A stretch of 64,000 nucleotides of DNA from Corynespora cassiicola (taxonomy: Eukaryota > Ascomycota > Dothideomycetes > Pleosporales > Corynesporascaceae), in the NCBI GenBank assembly GCA_022059125.1, contig JAEUWY010000013.1, forward strand, positions 310,001 to 374,000, written 5' to 3'. The translations under genes were made by a program, and so were the position numbers. Position 1 is the stretch's first letter, and every line of letters starts with the position of its first letter. Under the pieces are notes generated by a model, which saw only the letters and a program-made list of their open reading frames with translations, ran no database searches and was not told the origin of the DNA. Shown in pieces: positions 46,043 through 55,875 of this stretch.

Positions 46043-47190
46043 TATTTTTTGTCTTGTAAAATGGCGTACATTAGAGTCTTTCGCTGTGATTAAGAATTTA
46101 CTTGACTTAGAAGAGTAACTCTGTCAAGTTACTACTAAATAAAACGCCACATTAAGCCTTGAAAATAAATCTGATATGCTTTTCTTTAAATTTTGTGTCC
46201 CTTAATCTTCCACATTACTAGCAGAAAATATTAAAATACTGTTTATTAGGAACCTCTAAATGCCGAAACTCTGTGAATTCCTACTCTCTCTAGCAGATGA
46301 ATTAGTTAAACGTAATTCTTATAATACAGGCTTACTTAAAAGACATGTACTCGACATCTATACAGAGCACTCTGTAGATGAGGCTGCTGGAATCAGTACA
46401 AGTCCGTACAAATTCCGAATCCTATAGGTTTTATTGAATTGAATTACGTTGACAAACTGATTAGGCGACATGGAATATATCCGTGCCCGGGTGTCCGCTG
46501 TAGCAGCCGAATTTAAATTTACCGAGATAATGCAAGCAATACAAGATCTATTCATCGACCTCTATCCAGATTTCATATACTGCAATCTTCTCGACAAACA
46601 TATTGTTACAAATTACTATCGTGAAATTGGGAACAATATAATCCGCCCAGCTCTTGAATTGCAGCAGTTCCTGGGGAAGAATTCTATCGACTATGCCTTT
46701 GTTGAGCCAGAAACATCTTCGTGTCAACCTGTGAGCGAGATCAAAGAACAGTTTGAGGATTTTGTTTTGAAGGAAGTGGGCTGTTACAGGCATGTAGAGG
46801 CCCCCGAGCTAGAAAAACCACCAAACAATCACAACCCCCAACCGGAATATCTCTATGATTTTCTCTTTCCCGGGATAAGTGTGGATGGACAGATATATAT
46901 TGCACCTACCTTGCTTGGGGTAGAACATAATTTTGCCGAAGAGTTGTTGAAGGAGTATGATGAGAAACAAAAGGACCAAGAGGATCTTCAGAAAGGGGTC
47001 AGTGAGGAAGTAGACCATACAGACCCAGGAGCCCTGTGCGAGTCGATATATTCCGACTTCAGTGATTACTTAATATGGGAAACACTTTTAAGGTAGCGGA
47101 TGGCTAAAATGTTGATGTGGCCTAGGGCATAGCTTGTTGATTTAACCCGAGGACGTTCAAATTGTAAATCCTTAATTGCTTTCCTCAATT
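46043..47190. repeat. Tandem duplication, unit 1 (decayed copy)
   Basis: Matches unit 2 at its promoter (46069-46145 against 47552-47632), coding region (46470-46920 against 48310-48740) and 3' flank (47145-47186 against 49050-49089). In the promoter, differences are mainly G/C in unit 2 to A/T in unit 1 (for example GTCGAGTCA against GTCAAGTTA), many in CA/TG context. Unit 1 is shorter because the sequence matching exon 1 of unit 2 is missing. Confidence 0.65.
46470..47096 (+). CDS. Orphan protein A, 5'-truncated paralog of the downstream gene
   Basis: 208-codon frame from an ATG, no intron needed. It aligns with the C-terminal half of the product of 47737..48788: YREIGNNIIRPALELQQFLGKN with FEELGEKVINPALKLKGLLKEN, CQPVSEIKEQFEDFVLKEVG with WQPITRQDFETFDFKEVG, and YDFLFPGISVDGQIYIAP with GRLFPGVSYMNDEGEYVA. 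It has its own acidic C-terminal tail (KEYDEKQKDQEDLQKGVSEEVDHTDPG). No equivalent of the paralog's first 158 residues is found upstream. Family unknown; expression and function uncertain, and it could be a pseudogene with a surviving frame. Confidence 0.55.
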   Translation: MEYIRARVSAVAAEFKFTEIMQAIQDLFIDLYPDFIYCNLLDKHIVTNYYREIGNNIIRPALELQQFLGKNSIDYAFVEPETSSCQPVSEIKEQFEDFVLKEVGCYRHVEAPELEKPPNNHNPQPEYLYDFLFPGISVDGQIYIAPTLLGVEHNFAEELLKEYDEKQKDQEDLQKGVSEEVDHTDPGALCESIYSDFSDYLIWETLLR

Positions 47191-47519
47191 TGTACCGGTT
47201 AAAACTCACATACTATTCCTTTGTTCGACTACCATTAATATGGTCTCTGAGTCAGCCTTGTGTAACCTCATAGTGGGATCGACGGAGGATACACTTGATC
47301 AGCTAATGGCTTCAGCTGCGCAACCTAGTTTGAACCCCTGTACTCGTAAACTGTGTCTTTCAGGCATATGGTCCTCTGATTCCATTGCGCTTTTGTTGTG
47401 GATTATATTTGTGTGTCGTGCTACTTCTGTTTAAGCTGGGGGTAAGATCAGAAAGGGTCATGAATTAGGCCATTCTCCCATATGCCCAGTCGAAGATCCG
47501 ACAAGCATGTTTCTTTCCA
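47097..47519. other. Spacer between the duplicated units
   Basis: The 3' flank of unit 1 followed by unassigned sequence; a 64-codon plus-strand frame at 47240..47434 has no support. Confidence 0.45.
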
Positions 47520-47622
47520 TATTTTGTAGTATGTTTGCACAGGGGCGTGTGTTTGAGTCTTTTTACGATGATTCAGAGTTTCTCTCGACTCAAAGAAGTG
47601 ACCCCGTCGAGTCATGCCAAAC

Positions 47623-47630
47623 TATATAAA
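47623..47630 (+). promoter_or_regulatory. TATA box of the intact tandem paralog
   Basis: TATATAAA lies 107 bases before the ATG at 47737. The same place in unit 1 reads CTAAATAAAA, a degraded match. Confidence 0.5.
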
Positions 47631-47736
47631 GCAATAAATACTTTAGGGTCAGACATAACATACATTTCTCCTTATTTTCAGTTCTTGAGTCGTTTGAAGG
47701 AGCAGACGAAGCAATCAAATCTATACAGAGTTCCAA

Positions 47737-48788
47737 ATGTCTACAGCTCAAGAGCAGTTAGCTGCCTTGCCCGAGTCAATAGAGGGTAAAGATCAGAACA
47801 AGTTATCACAAAAAAAATTGGAACATGCTAATGACAAAATAGAAATTAAACAAGGATTCAAAGCCCTACTAGAAAATATTGTTAAATGGGCCGAAGATCT
47901 CGAAGAGAGCTGCATACAAGAAAATCCATGGGCCGAGACCCATAATGCTTTCAATATACGTCATGGACTTGAATATAAATTATTGCTGTCCAAAGACCAC
48001 CGTCGGAAGACCAATTCCGATGATTTGAGGGAAACCCCCGACGATACAGCCTTTGATTTTCAATGCTGGAACAATATGGACGACAGGCCACTGAATATCC
48101 GGCTATCAAAGTTTCTCTGGGATCGGATTTACAGTCAAATATTCTCATTCTCCAACAATATCACCGTGTCCTGTGATGACTCAACATGTGATGAGATACA
48201 ATACGAGCTTGGTAAGTCTTGTGGGATGATTCAACGTTAATCCCAACCCCTGGGTCGAGTGAAATATTGTAGAATGTAGTTGCGCTAACATGATGAATTC
48301 CAGACAGTGGCCAGAACAGGCTGTCAAGTGTCGGCTCTTTACTCAGATTCAAAATAACAGCTGGGGGTTTGGAAATGAAAAAGATGGAAGGTCTATTAGA
48401 GTGCCTGCGTCCCCGTGGGGACTTCTTCATACCCTTTGACCACGCTAAAGAGCACTTTGAAGAGCTTGGGGAAAAAGTCATTAATCCCGCTCTCAAACTG
48501 AAGGGTCTGCTTAAAGAAAACAGGCCACGTTGTGTGTTCATACATTCAGATGTTGTTGCATGGCAACCAATCACCAGGCAAGATTTTGAGACATTCGACT
48601 TCAAAGAAGTGGGATTCTTGGAGAATGTGGAATATTCCCAACCCAGTGTCTTTTTTGGCCGCTTATTTCCAGGAGTGAGTTATATGAATGACGAAGGAGA
48701 GTATGTGGCCCTTGTCAAGCCCCAGGTGTTAGCTATACAAGACGCAAGCAGGATCCAGGTGTTAGAGTATTTAGAGATGCACGGCTAG
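47737..48788 (+). CDS. Orphan protein B, intact member of the tandem pair
   Basis: Exons 47737..48211 and 48304..48788 (92 nt intron, GTAAGT..CAG, with GCTAACAT branch site) give 319 residues. The N-terminal half is charged and helical (SQKKLEHANDKIEIKQGFKALLENIVKWAEDLEES) with a middle containing LRETPDDTAFDFQCWNNMDDRPLNIRLSKFLWDRIYSQIF. The C-terminal half (MKKMEGLLECLRPRGDFFIPFDHAKEHFEELGEKVINPALKL, FDFKEVGFLENVEY, LFPGVSYMNDEGEYVALVKPQVLAI) is the part shared with the upstream paralog. No signal peptide or membrane helix. The splice join is in frame and the shared core argues that this is a true gene. I do not recognise the family. Confidence 0.65.
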
Positions 48789-49200
48789 GTAGGGGGTGTT
48801 TGAGGGGCAGGATGATACCAGATGGGGTATTTGGAGTCCAACACTGCGAAATGACGACATGGGATCTGTTTTCGAATTATGGAAGTAGCTGATCTTTCCT
48901 ATAGTTAGAGGAGGGGAGGTCGCGACTTTCTTATGATTTGGGGGATGAATAGTTTCTTTTATGACTCTAGAGGAGGGTGGGTAATTTTTCCTGTTAGTCG
49001 ATGGGTGACTAATCTGTCTTATGGTTTGAGGGGATGCTTCTTAATGTTGCTCGGGGACGGCTGAAGTGTAAATATCTCATTGCTTTCCTTAGAAATTTCT
49101 GCAATATTCTGCGTGATTCTCATACAATCGGTGACTATTGGAAGACTAGAGCCCTATCCTCGAGGCGTGTACTGTGTGTGCATCACATGTGCTCCCACAT
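48789..49200. other. Spacer at the right edge of the accessory island
   Basis: 3' region of the tandem gene, with repeated similar phrases about 60 bases apart (GATCTTTCCTATAGTTAGAGG..., TAGTTTCTTTTATGACTCTAGAGG..., CTAATCTGTCTTATGGTTTGAGG) that look like a degenerate tandem repeat at 48890-49035. It changes to GC-rich sequence at about 49170. No gene seen. Confidence 0.45.
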
Positions 49201-50220
49201 CTACGAGGAACCTCCAATCCACTCAGCACCCCCATTAGCCGCGACCACACTGCCGGTCTGCCACCTCGCCTTTGGACTAACCAACCACCCAACTACCTCC
49301 GCCACGTCCTCCGCAAACCCCATCCTCCCGCCTTCCACAACCTTGACCTTCTTCACCCTCTGCGTCTTTAACGCCTCAACCGCCTGCGGTGGAAACGCCC
49401 TCAAACCAGGCGTATCCGTCAGCCCCACACTCACTGCATTCACCGTCGTCCCCGGAAATGCCACCGGCAGCTCGATGGCCCACGACCTAACCAAAGCCTC
49501 CAGGCCCGCCTTTGTCGCATTAAACAGCGCAGACCCCGGCGCCGGATCCCGCACACGATCAGAAGACATGACAACGACGCGCGCCCCTTCATTAAACAGT
49601 TTCTTGTGCACCAGATTCTCAACAAGCGCAACAGGCCAGTGCAGGTTCGCCGTCAGCGACCCCAGGATATCGGCTTCGCTGGCGGTGCCGATCTTGGGGC
49701 GCACATTGTAGGCCGCATTCAGGACCAAAATGTCAATATTCGCATTGAAGTCACGCTCAATGGTGGTGGTGAGTTGGCCAATGGAGGGGAGCGATGTTAT
49801 GTCTGCGGGTATGCCTTTGAGCTTGGGGGCGTCGGCGGCGGAGGCGTGGGGCCCGGCGTCGGGGCTGCGGTACAGGTCTTGGACTGTGTGCGAGAGGGTG
49901 TCGAAGAGGTGGGCGCTTTGGGGGGAGGAGTAGGTGCCGAGGATGGAGCAGCCCCGGGTTGCGAGGTTGAGGGCGATGGCACGGCCGATGCCTTTGGTGG
50001 CTCCGCTTGGGGGTGTTAGAGGGTGGTGGATGGAGTTTTGTATAAAGAGAGTTTGCTATGAGAATACGGGTGACTTGTGGGTACCAAAGGAGATAGTCAA
50101 GAAAGCATACTTCTTTGAAGTCTACGAGAAATGGTCTTCTTACGTTACCACTGCCACTTTGCCCTTCAAGTCTTGGACTTGGACTTTGAGCGCTTCAGGG
50201 CGGTATTCGGCCATCTTCAT
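49201..50220 (-). CDS. Short-chain dehydrogenase/reductase with altered catalytic residue
   Basis: Minus-strand exons 50144..50220 and 49201..50005 (138 nt intron) give 293 residues. The splice rebuilds the cofactor motif TGATKGIGRA directly after KGKVAVV. The NAA motif (ILVLNAAYN) and the catalytic Ser region (VVVMSSDRV) are present. Where SDRs have Tyr-x-x-x-Lys, this protein has Phe-Asn-Ala-Thr-Lys in SALFNATKAGLEAL, codon TTT, so the general acid/base tyrosine is missing. C-terminal SDR features remain (VNAVSVGLTDTPG, SPKARWQTGSVVAANGG). It may be a non-catalytic SDR, use another residue, or bind a cofactor in a regulatory way. The start could also be the ATG two codons later (50214). It is head-to-head with KEI1. 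Confidence 0.88.
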
Positions 50221-50783
50221 TCACTTGTGCAAGGAATCTGGCAAGTATTCAGCTGGAGCCATCCCTCTTTAAATACCACAGCTATTCACGTCACCCACAG
50301 GCTTCAGCAGCCGCAGGTGGGCAAGGTTTGTCCCGCGGCCATGCATTGAGTGGCGTCATAGGTGGCGGACGCCTCCTCAGCTACCATATATGCTAGGGAC
50401 CCGACACCAACGGACGCTGTGTAACGCCCTAAAAAGATGATTTTGGCAGTCTTGACAGGTCTACTCCCAATGTAAGGGCCAGCGCTAGAAGCATGGCAGT
50501 GGATGGCAGGTGGATGATGTCCCGGCGACGACACGTGACGCGTCGGGGACAGCACAGAAAGGGGCTTAGAGGCCAGGCGGATCCAAAATGAGCAAAAGCC
50601 GGGCGTTCCGCGCCGTCCAACATCCTTTGACACCCACAACACCAACTTCCTCTGCCTCGCTCTACCACGCCGAACCGCACCCGGACCAGGAACCCACCGA
50701 CTGGGCTTGCGACAGAAGTATTGCTACTGCGCCCAACGACGTTTTTTGTTTTTCCGCGACGAGGGAGTGCACAGGGTGACATC
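50221..50783. promoter_or_regulatory. Bidirectional promoter region SDR / KEI1
   Basis: 563 bases between divergent starts. No TATA box or other site identified with confidence. Confidence 0.4.
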
Positions 50784-51875
50784 ATGGCGCCCTCTCACAT
50801 CCTCGAGATTCCGCGCCCAAAGGTATGCAGACACGCCTCAAACCGCACCCCTGCGGCGCGCAAAGGCACAACAGCCGAAGCTAACCTGGCCCTTGCTTTG
50901 TAGACGTTTCTGCAGAAAATGTCGCTACGCACCGGCGCCGAAATCATCACCTTCCTGCAGGTCATCAACAAGGTGTCGGGCCTGTACGGCCTTCTCGCGC
51001 TCCTGACCGGCGCCCACCTCACCGGCTGGCAGCTCTCCATGTACCTCTACTCGACCGTCGCCCTGCTCGCCACCGTTTTCCTGTATAAGCACATCCGCCT
51101 GCAGAGCCCGCTCGAGACGCTACTCCTCGCACACCTGTACGCCCTCGACAGCGTCATCAATGCCCTCTACACAGCCTTCTTCGGCATCGCTTGGTTCATG
51201 GTACTAGCCACACACCCCGACGACACCACCGCCGCCCCAGGCGCCTCGGGCATCTCCGACAACGCCGGCTTCACCTCCCCCAAGTTCAACGTCAGCAGCG
51301 TCGACGTGGTCGCCGAGCCCGCTTCGGGCGTCACACAGGGTCAGAACGCCGTCGCTGTTGGTCAGCCCGGCTCCGCAGGCCTCGGAAACGCAGTCTTCCA
51401 GTCTGGCAGCATCATGAGCATCACCCTCATCTCGGGCTTCTGGGCCCTGCGCGTCTACTTTGTCTTCGTCATGCTCGCTTTCGCCCGCCAGTGCTTGCGC
51501 CAGCACATTTCTGCAAATGCCTCGAGTGCTGCTTGGTACAATGGTGCGAACAGCCCCACCGCTGCTGCCGCCCCGACCGGGGGACCTATGCAGAGCCTCG
51601 CCGAGAACCCGTTCGAGGAGGGCAAGGAGGATGGATATGGCTGGAAGGGAAAGATGGGTCGCGTCATGCTGTCTGGCGCGCCGCTGTACTGGCTTGGCGC
51701 TGACGAGGAGGGCGAATGGATGCGTGGAGTCGGCGGAAAGTTCAGGAAACAGGCTCATGAGCAGCCCATCGGACTTGGAGAGCGCGAGCGCAGGCGGAGA
51801 AGTGGGACTGGACCTCCTGCCCCGCCAAGGGAGTTGAGGGCCCCGCAGTTGGCCGATTTGCAGGAGGTTAGGTGA
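50784..51875 (+). CDS. KEI1: Inositol phosphorylceramide synthase subunit Kei1
   Basis: Exons 50784..50822 and 50904..51875 (81 nt intron) give 336 residues. The short first exon gives MAPSHILEIPRPK and the splice produces PRPKTFLQKMSLRTGAEIITFLQVINKVSGLYGLLALLTGAHLTGWQLSMYLYS, the Kei1 family signature. Four or more helices follow (VALLATVFLYKHI, LDSVINALYTAFFGIAWFMVLA, SITLISGFWALRVYFVFVMLAFARQCL) with a long lumenal Gly/Ala/Ser loop between the third and fourth. The C-terminal region (NPFEEGKEDGYGWKGKMGRVML) and an Arg/Pro-rich tail are cytosolic-like. Kei1 partners with the catalytic subunit Aur1 in Golgi sphingolipid synthesis. The ATG at 50919 is an alternative start lacking the first helix-proximal segment. 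Confidence 0.9.
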
Positions 51876-52454
51876 GGGGTTCCGTGTTGTGGGGGGAGCT
51901 AAAGAGAGGGGAGGGAGGGTGTTGTGGGAGAGTTTAATACCCGAATCTGCTTCTTGGTCTGCGTTTTGAGGATATCGGGAAGACATTCTCGGCGAGGTTG
52001 TAATGAAGTTCCTGCACTTGGCTTGGTGGGAGGATGAGCAACGATGAATGATGGCGTCGCTGCCCCGCCTTTTTTGAATAATGCATGGGCGGAGTCTTTG
52101 TATTATATATATATATCCATCCATCGACTATACATATCATTGGAGTCTTTTGGGTCATGGGTGTGTTCACTGTTTGGATTGTGAGGTTGTGTAGGGCACT
52201 GGGGGATCCTGAAGTCTTGATGGGAGTTGCTCTGCAATCCTGTGGTTCATTATGGTATTTGCTTAAGAGGCTTCGTCGAAACCTGTTTTGTAGGCTATGC
52301 TCCATTAACATTACGCGTACATAGTGCCACTTCACGTCTTTATCTCTCCATTTCCTTACTAGGCTGGTGTGCTGTTTGTTTCCTCTCTCTCAAAATGACA
52401 CGGCTATTTTTTGTCTCCGCATCATGATCCCCTGCATTATCACGCGTCGTTTCC
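51876..52454. other. Spacer
   Basis: KEI1 3' UTR, a short TA-repeat (52103-52114) and the promoter side of the next gene. No gene seen. Confidence 0.5.
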
Positions 52455-53658
52455 ATGGCACAGCAGCTGAATAAAAGTTTTTTGTGCCACCTACACACGA
52501 CGCATAAATGGAATACGCGTCTGCTGCTCTCACCACTTATTTCGCCTCATCCTCACCAAGATTCATTTTACAGCCATTCTTTGAATCAGATCATTGCTCC
52601 GTTGACAGGACTCAACATCGGCACGTTGACCTACCTCCAACTCGAAAGCAAACTCTTTAATTCCCCCACTGCGGTCCGCCGTGCAATCTACGCTCATCTC
52701 ATTCCCGAGCAGCTACATATCAATGTCGATAAGGGGAAGTTCCGGCTGTCGAAGTGTGTGCAGCAGGATGGCGATGACCATCCCGACTGTGATAAACGGC
52801 GTTCACATGGGCATGCGAATACAGGCTGTCTCATAGATGCTGACTTTCTGCTCCGTCTACAATCTTCATGGGGACCACACTGGAGGTGTGAGGAGTTGGT
52901 CTCGCAGCATCGAGAGAAACATGGCGAGACGGGTAGAGGGGTTCCTGTTATGGCGTTGTTCCTTACTTGCAAAAGGATGTAAGTTGTCTGCACTCTTCTC
53001 TAGTCTTCGCAACGTGCTGATGTTGTCTGTTAGGTACGCTGATGTTATGCGTTTTATGGCCGATGCTACCGCCTTCGAAGTACATGACCTCGAGTCGCTC
53101 AGAATGTTGCAGTCTGGTGTAATTGCCACTCGATTGACTTCCCATTCCACTTTAATAGAGTGTGTTCTCCCAAGCCTAAAGGAGTTGAGGATCACTCTGA
53201 AGCTTCCGTTATTTGCATACGAAGAAATGGAGATTTTGGTCGATATCACAGGCCCTCAATCACCGATGATTGACAGTCTGATCTCTTCATGGATGCAGTT
53301 AGGCTCCGCTGTCGAAGGATTGAGTCAATTGAAGCGCCTCCAAGTATGGTTGGATCACGAAGAAACTTGTTCCTGGTCGGTGGTCAACGAGCGCGCCGCT
53401 CTATCCCCCGTCCTGGAAATCAGCAACAACCGAGACTTGAATGTTTATCTCAACCTTCCAAAGATCCTTCCTAATATGATACATCCAGAGCGGCATTATA
53501 ACGAAAATGACGAGAACTTGTCGCTATCCATATCTCGAAAGCATCGCCAGAGGGTTCACGGTGTAGACGCTGGTGGTGGCAGCATCAAGGAGAAGTACAA
53601 GCCGGATCTCCTAAAGTCGGACATCTTGAGTGAAAAAAGAGTAGGAAAAATTTCATGA
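52455..53658 (+). CDS. F-box-like / DUF7730-type protein
   Basis: Exons 52455..52978 and 53034..53658 (55 nt intron) give 382 residues. After a polar start, the segment LQLESKLFNSPTAVRRAIYAHLIPEQLHI resembles the opening helix-turn of fungal DUF7730/F-box-like proteins (pattern of L-x-P-x-E-I-R-x-x-I-Y). Next comes the expected conserved element ALFLTCKRMYADVMRFMADATAFEVHDLESL after the splice, equivalent to the L-L-x-T-C-R-x-x-Y-x-E step. The second half contains leucine-rich, strand-like stretches (CVLPSLKELRITLKL, LSQLKRLQVWLDHEET). Molecular role unknown; a scaffold for ubiquitin ligases is a family-level guess only. The N-terminal 50 residues are weakly supported. Confidence 0.65.
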
Positions 53659-54164
53659 ACTGGCAAGAGTGAGTGCAGGGCTTTTTGGAAAAAATTTCGA
53701 GGACTTCCTACCTAGGTATGTACCGGAAGGATAAGGTGCTGAAGCCTGCCTTGGGGGGGATTCAAGGGACTGGCATACAGGAACAGTGTCAGAGCGTCAC
53801 AAAATCACTCATCTGGAACTTGTTTTTGGCTTTATCAGCACAGCAGTGATCATCTGGAATACTCATTTTTTCTTACAAAACACAAAATGCGCCCTTCTCG
53901 CATCTGATTGTGCAATTAGGGTGCGGCTGAAATGCACCCCGCATGCAGATGCCCAAAACAGTTACAGCACGAACGCCTTGTCTCAATATAGTACAACACA
54001 CGGAAGAGTCATAGAGAAAACGCAAAATATTTATTTTCCATTTAGCATCTTGACAAGAACGGTCATAAATGCACATGTTGCATTGAGACGGCCCTAGTTT
54101 GTCGACAACATCAATCCCCTTCGTTGAACTACACCCACCCTCCACCTTCAATCCCACCCCCACA
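53659..54164. other. Spacer
   Basis: AT-rich sequence, then a CA/CC-rich leader from about 54100 leading into the hydrolase gene. No gene seen. Confidence 0.5.
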
Positions 54165-55346
54165 ATGCCCTTCGGTCCCTTCGTCCTCCAATGGCACGCC
54201 CCAACCCCCAACCCACCTAACCCAACCCCTCTGCCCCCTTCCATAACCCGCACCTACATCTCCACCCCCACCGGCCCCCTCGAACTCCTCTCCGCCCACC
54301 CCAGCACCTCCAGCACCTCCAGCACACCCCCACCTCTCCTCTTCGCCCACGGCGGCTTCGGCTGCGCCTCAATCTGGCTCTCGTACATGCACTTCTTCGC
54401 CTCGCGGGGCGTTCCCTGCTACGCGCTCAGCTACCGCGGCCACGGCGGGAGCTGGCACCCCAGTTTCGCGCGCATGTACCTCACGCCGCGCTCCGCCCTT
54501 GGTTCCGACCTCGTCTGCGGGATCCGCGAGGTGGAGCGCAGGGAGGGCAGGAAGGTGGTGGTTGTCGCGCACTCGGCGGGCGCCGCGTTGGTGCAGTGGG
54601 TGTTGGCACGGGGGTTGGTGAGGGTGGAGGGGTGTTGTGTTTGTGCGGGGGTGCCGGGGTTTGGGTCGTAAGTGCTCCCTTCCTTTTTTTTTTCTTTCCT
54701 GCTTTTACATGGTGTAGCTAGGGACGAAACTAATGAAGGTAGATGGAGTGTGTACAAGTTCTGGGCGTGGGAGGCGCCGGTGCAGTTCTTGTATCGTTTG
54801 TTTCATCCGAGGTATATATTGGCGACGACGGAACAGGTGCATGGGGCGTTCTTTACGGAGAGGACGCCGAGGGGGGTGGTGGAGGCGTTGGAAAAGTTGC
54901 TTGCGCCGTATGAGTCTATGCTTTGGCCGGTGCAGGGGCTGATGAGGTTTGTGGAGGGGGGTGATGTGTTGAGGTCGATCGTGGGGTGGGGAGTTGAGAA
55001 GGGGGGTTCGAATGTTTCTTTGGCATCAGAGTCTGCGTCGGAAGAGCGGCCGGGGGGAGTAACTGAGAGGTTGCTCATTCTGGCGGCGGAAAAGGATGTG
55101 CTTTGTACGCCCGAGATATTGCTGGATGCGGCGAGTAGGTACAGAGCGGCGTTTGGTGAAGCTGTGAGGAAGGGTGAGATTGAAGGTGTTGATGAAATTG
55201 ATTTGGAGAGACGGGATGAGAAGGGTGGGGAGTATGATGGTGTTGCCTTCAAGGTCGTTCCGGGATTGGGGCATCATCTGATGAATCATGTTGAATGGGA
55301 AAAAGGAGCGGAAGAGATCTGGGAATGGTTCAAGAAATTGAATTAA
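54165..55346 (+). CDS. Alpha/beta-hydrolase fold protein
   Basis: Exons 54165..54667 and 54743..55346 (75 nt intron) give 368 residues. The oxyanion region LLFAHGGFGCASIW, YALSYRGHGGSW and the nucleophile elbow VVAHSAGAALVQW (Ser) are followed by an Asp region (LLILAAEKDVLCTPE) and the His region (KVVPGLGHHLMNHVEWEKGAEEIWEWF), forming a complete catalytic triad. No signal peptide. Substrate unknown: esterase, lipase-like or epoxide-type hydrolases are all possible. The acceptor at 54742 (GTAG) is preferred because it has an ACTAAT branch site and yields GFGS/WSVY; an acceptor at 54721 also keeps frame and adds seven residues. The first in-frame ATG is used. Confidence 0.85.
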
Positions 55347-55787
55347 AGGGCGCTGCCGGTGAGGTCGTATTGAAGAAATGGGCATAATGTACAGATAAGC
55401 GTCTCCACTCCATTGTAGTATTGTTTCCGAGCTTCTACGATTACATGCTTTATTCGTCTTCGAAAAAACTTTTATTACGAACATCGAACGAAGCAAGAAG
55501 GTCTTGCAGGAAGAAAGGCAACAATCACGAACAAGCTTCTGTGTAGAATGTCAAGCTTGAAAGTAAGCGTGAAGCAAAAACACTATGCTAATGTATATTA
55601 AAATCATACCGAAACCCCCCTTATCTAAGAACTTTTAAGCCCCAAACTCCTCTTCTTTCCAGTCTGTCCCCATATATCCAACGCCATCGCCATGTAATGC
55701 TCTCCATTCCTCATAATGCAAATGCAAGTGCAAAATGCAACATTTCCCCAAACACCAGAGCGCAAAAAAAGACAATCGCAAAACACA

Positions 55788-55825
<38 letters not shown>

Positions 55826-55875
55826 CGATGAAGACGAAGACGAAGACGACGCTACTGCTGCAGTTAAAAAGCCCA
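55347..55875. other. Convergent spacer
   Basis: 3' UTRs of the alpha/beta hydrolase (plus) and the Prm10-like gene (minus). Contains a GAT microsatellite. Confidence 0.6.
55788..55823. repeat. GAT microsatellite, 12 copies
   Basis: Twelve perfect GAT units followed by an imperfect GAC/GAA/GAT tail to about 55850. It lies in the presumptive 3' UTR of the Prm10-like gene, not in coding sequence. Confidence 0.85.

Larger units (their letters stand above)
47520..49095. repeat. Tandem duplication, unit 2 (intact copy)
   Basis: Partner of unit 1, holding promoter, two-exon gene and 3' flank. See the unit 1 entry for the matching stretches. Confidence 0.65.

Noticed and set aside
47240..47434. 64-codon frame between the tandem units
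   Set aside because: No matching frame in the other unit and no leader.
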